Assembly: GCA_024516035.1 (NCBI GenBank)
Contig: CM044959.1
Location: forward strand, 36,111,876-36,175,875
Direction of reading: 5' to 3'
Length of the DNA stretch: 64,000 nt
Origin: Bactericera cockerelli
Taxonomy: Eukaryota > Arthropoda > Insecta > Hemiptera > Triozidae
Shown here piece by piece: positions 63,138-64,000 of this stretch. Both the position numbers and the translations under genes were made by a program. The notes under the pieces were generated by a model, which was given only the letters and a program-made list of their open reading frames with translations, had not been told where the DNA came from and did not search any database. Position 1 is the first letter of the stretch. Each line of letters begins with the position of its first letter.

Positions 63138-64000
63138 CATGCCCAATAACACTAAAAAAAGCGGGTTTTAAACGGTTTGGTGTGTAAAACCCGGGCCCTT
63201 TTTTCCCTTTTCCCGGGGTTGACCGCCCCTAGGTATTTTTTTCCGGCACACTTGGGGGGGCTTGGGGTTTTTTTTGGGGAATTTTTCTGACAAATTTTGG
63301 GGATTCGATTTCGGGGTTCTGTTTTTTTTCCTCATCAATTTCTGTTTTTTTTCCCCCTTTTTTTTTACGAACTATCACCTCGGGGCACCGTCTTTTTTTT
63401 TTTTTTTCCCTTTTTTTTTTCTTTTAAAATTTCCCCTATTGTTTTCGCAAACCCTTTTTTTTTTTTTCTCAGTTTTTTCCTTGTGTTTTTTTTAAGATTT
63501 CCCCCCCCTTCTTTTTTTTTTCTTTTTCCAAAGGCCCTTTGTTTTTTTTTTTATTTGATCCATTCCCTTTTTTCTGTTTTTCCATCTTCCCAAAGACTCC
63601 TGTCTGTAGTTTTCGCTTTTTTTTAATTGCTCCCCTTTATTTCTTAACCTTTTTTTTCGGGGTTTTCTTCTCTTTGTCTGTTCTTCCTTTTTTTTTTCCC
63701 TTTTTTCAATTTTTTTTTCAAAAAAACTTTCCCTTTTTTTATCCCCTTTTCCCCTTTTTCGGGTTTTTTTCGCTTTTTTTTTCCCTTTCTTTCTAATCCT
63801 CCCTTTTTCCCAATGTTCTTTTAGTTCCTTTTTATTTGTCCCCCTTTCTTTCCCCGAGCATTCTTCATTTTTCTTTTGCCTTTTATTCCCTTTTTTCTTC
63901 TAATTTTCACAAGTTCTTTTTTTTTTTTTTGTTTTTCTTTTCAATTCTTCCTCAGCTTCCTTTTTTTTTTTTATTCCCTCAATTTTTTTTTTTTCTTAAG
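63138..64000 (-). pseudogene. Corrupted copy of the coiled-coil exon
   Basis: From ACTTACATGCCCAATAACAC, matching the donor at 30744, to the window end, matching about 31612; reduced mostly to T runs on the + strand. Confidence 0.8.

Larger units (their letters stand above)
47887..64000. other. Corrupted second copy of about 15779-31612
   Basis: Landmarks follow the same order and orientation as the clean copy: ZMYND10 exons 1-4, three tRNA-Asn remnants, (TC)n, spectrin-gene exons and the coiled-coil exon. Offset is about 32.1-32.4 kb, with some deletions (for example about 0.5 kb near 57100). Short stretches are perfect (GACACTTCCAACCGTGGTTC at about 51453) but between them single bases are overwritten by neighbouring homopolymers (CGGTGGCGG-type sequence becomes CGGGGGGG). 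This is an assembly artefact or very poor haplotig, not evolution. Confidence 0.93.

Noticed and set aside
47887..64000. Real tandem duplication decayed by mutation, or RIP-like hypermutation
   Set aside because: The changes are not one type of transition: isolated bases of all kinds become copies of their neighbours, with perfect islands between. That fits consensus error, not biological mutation.

Overview
The window is nuclear DNA of an animal, most likely an insect. The signs are introns with GT/AG borders, two conserved motile-cilium genes, three tRNA-Asn genes, several tRNA-derived SINE families, non-LTR retrotransposons and Tc1/mariner-type DNA transposons. A hemipteran is only a guess. 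Nothing looks bacterial or viral.

Three real protein-coding genes are visible. On the + strand lie an outer-dynein-arm docking-complex subunit (ODAD1/CCDC63 family, 7 exons, 4613-14977, about 481 aa) and, 0.7 kb downstream, the dynein-arm assembly factor ZMYND10 (4 exons, 15658-18929, about 427 aa, C-terminal MYND zinc finger). On the - strand a large spectrin-repeat/coiled-coil gene has at least 12 exons, from 47687 down to 182, all with compatible phases. If these exons belong to one gene, both ciliary genes sit inside one 20.5-kb intron of it (1341-21822), on the opposite strand.

The most unusual feature is a set of tandem arrays anchored at the 3' ends of exons. ODAD1 exon 2 (94/76-bp unit, about 38 copies), a spectrin-gene exon at 35454 (31-bp unit, about 39 copies) and another at 43585 (69/84-bp unit, about 36 copies) have each had their exon end plus 5' splice donor tandemly multiplied into the following intron. 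The terminal exon of ZMYND10 is multiplied the same way (79-bp unit, about 5 copies, including the stop codon). In all four the array extends downstream with respect to transcription, on either DNA strand. ODAD1 intron 4 also holds an inverted copy of the gene's own 3' end.

Mobile elements fill most other noncoding sequence: a 2.58-kb Tc1/mariner-like element with very long inverted arms and a nested SINE; a small palindrome-rich element split by a 1.85-kb LINE with an 8-bp target duplication; a 540-bp foldback; and several repeat families ending in short hairpins.

Positions 47787-47886 are a 100-N gap. Everything after it (47887-64000) is a colinear but heavily corrupted second copy of about 15779-31612, with single bases overwritten by neighbouring homopolymers. 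It is best read as a low-quality haplotig or duplicate contig, and its ORFs mean nothing. The good part of the window also carries single-base coding frameshifts, most of them at short homopolymers, as expected of an incompletely polished long-read assembly.
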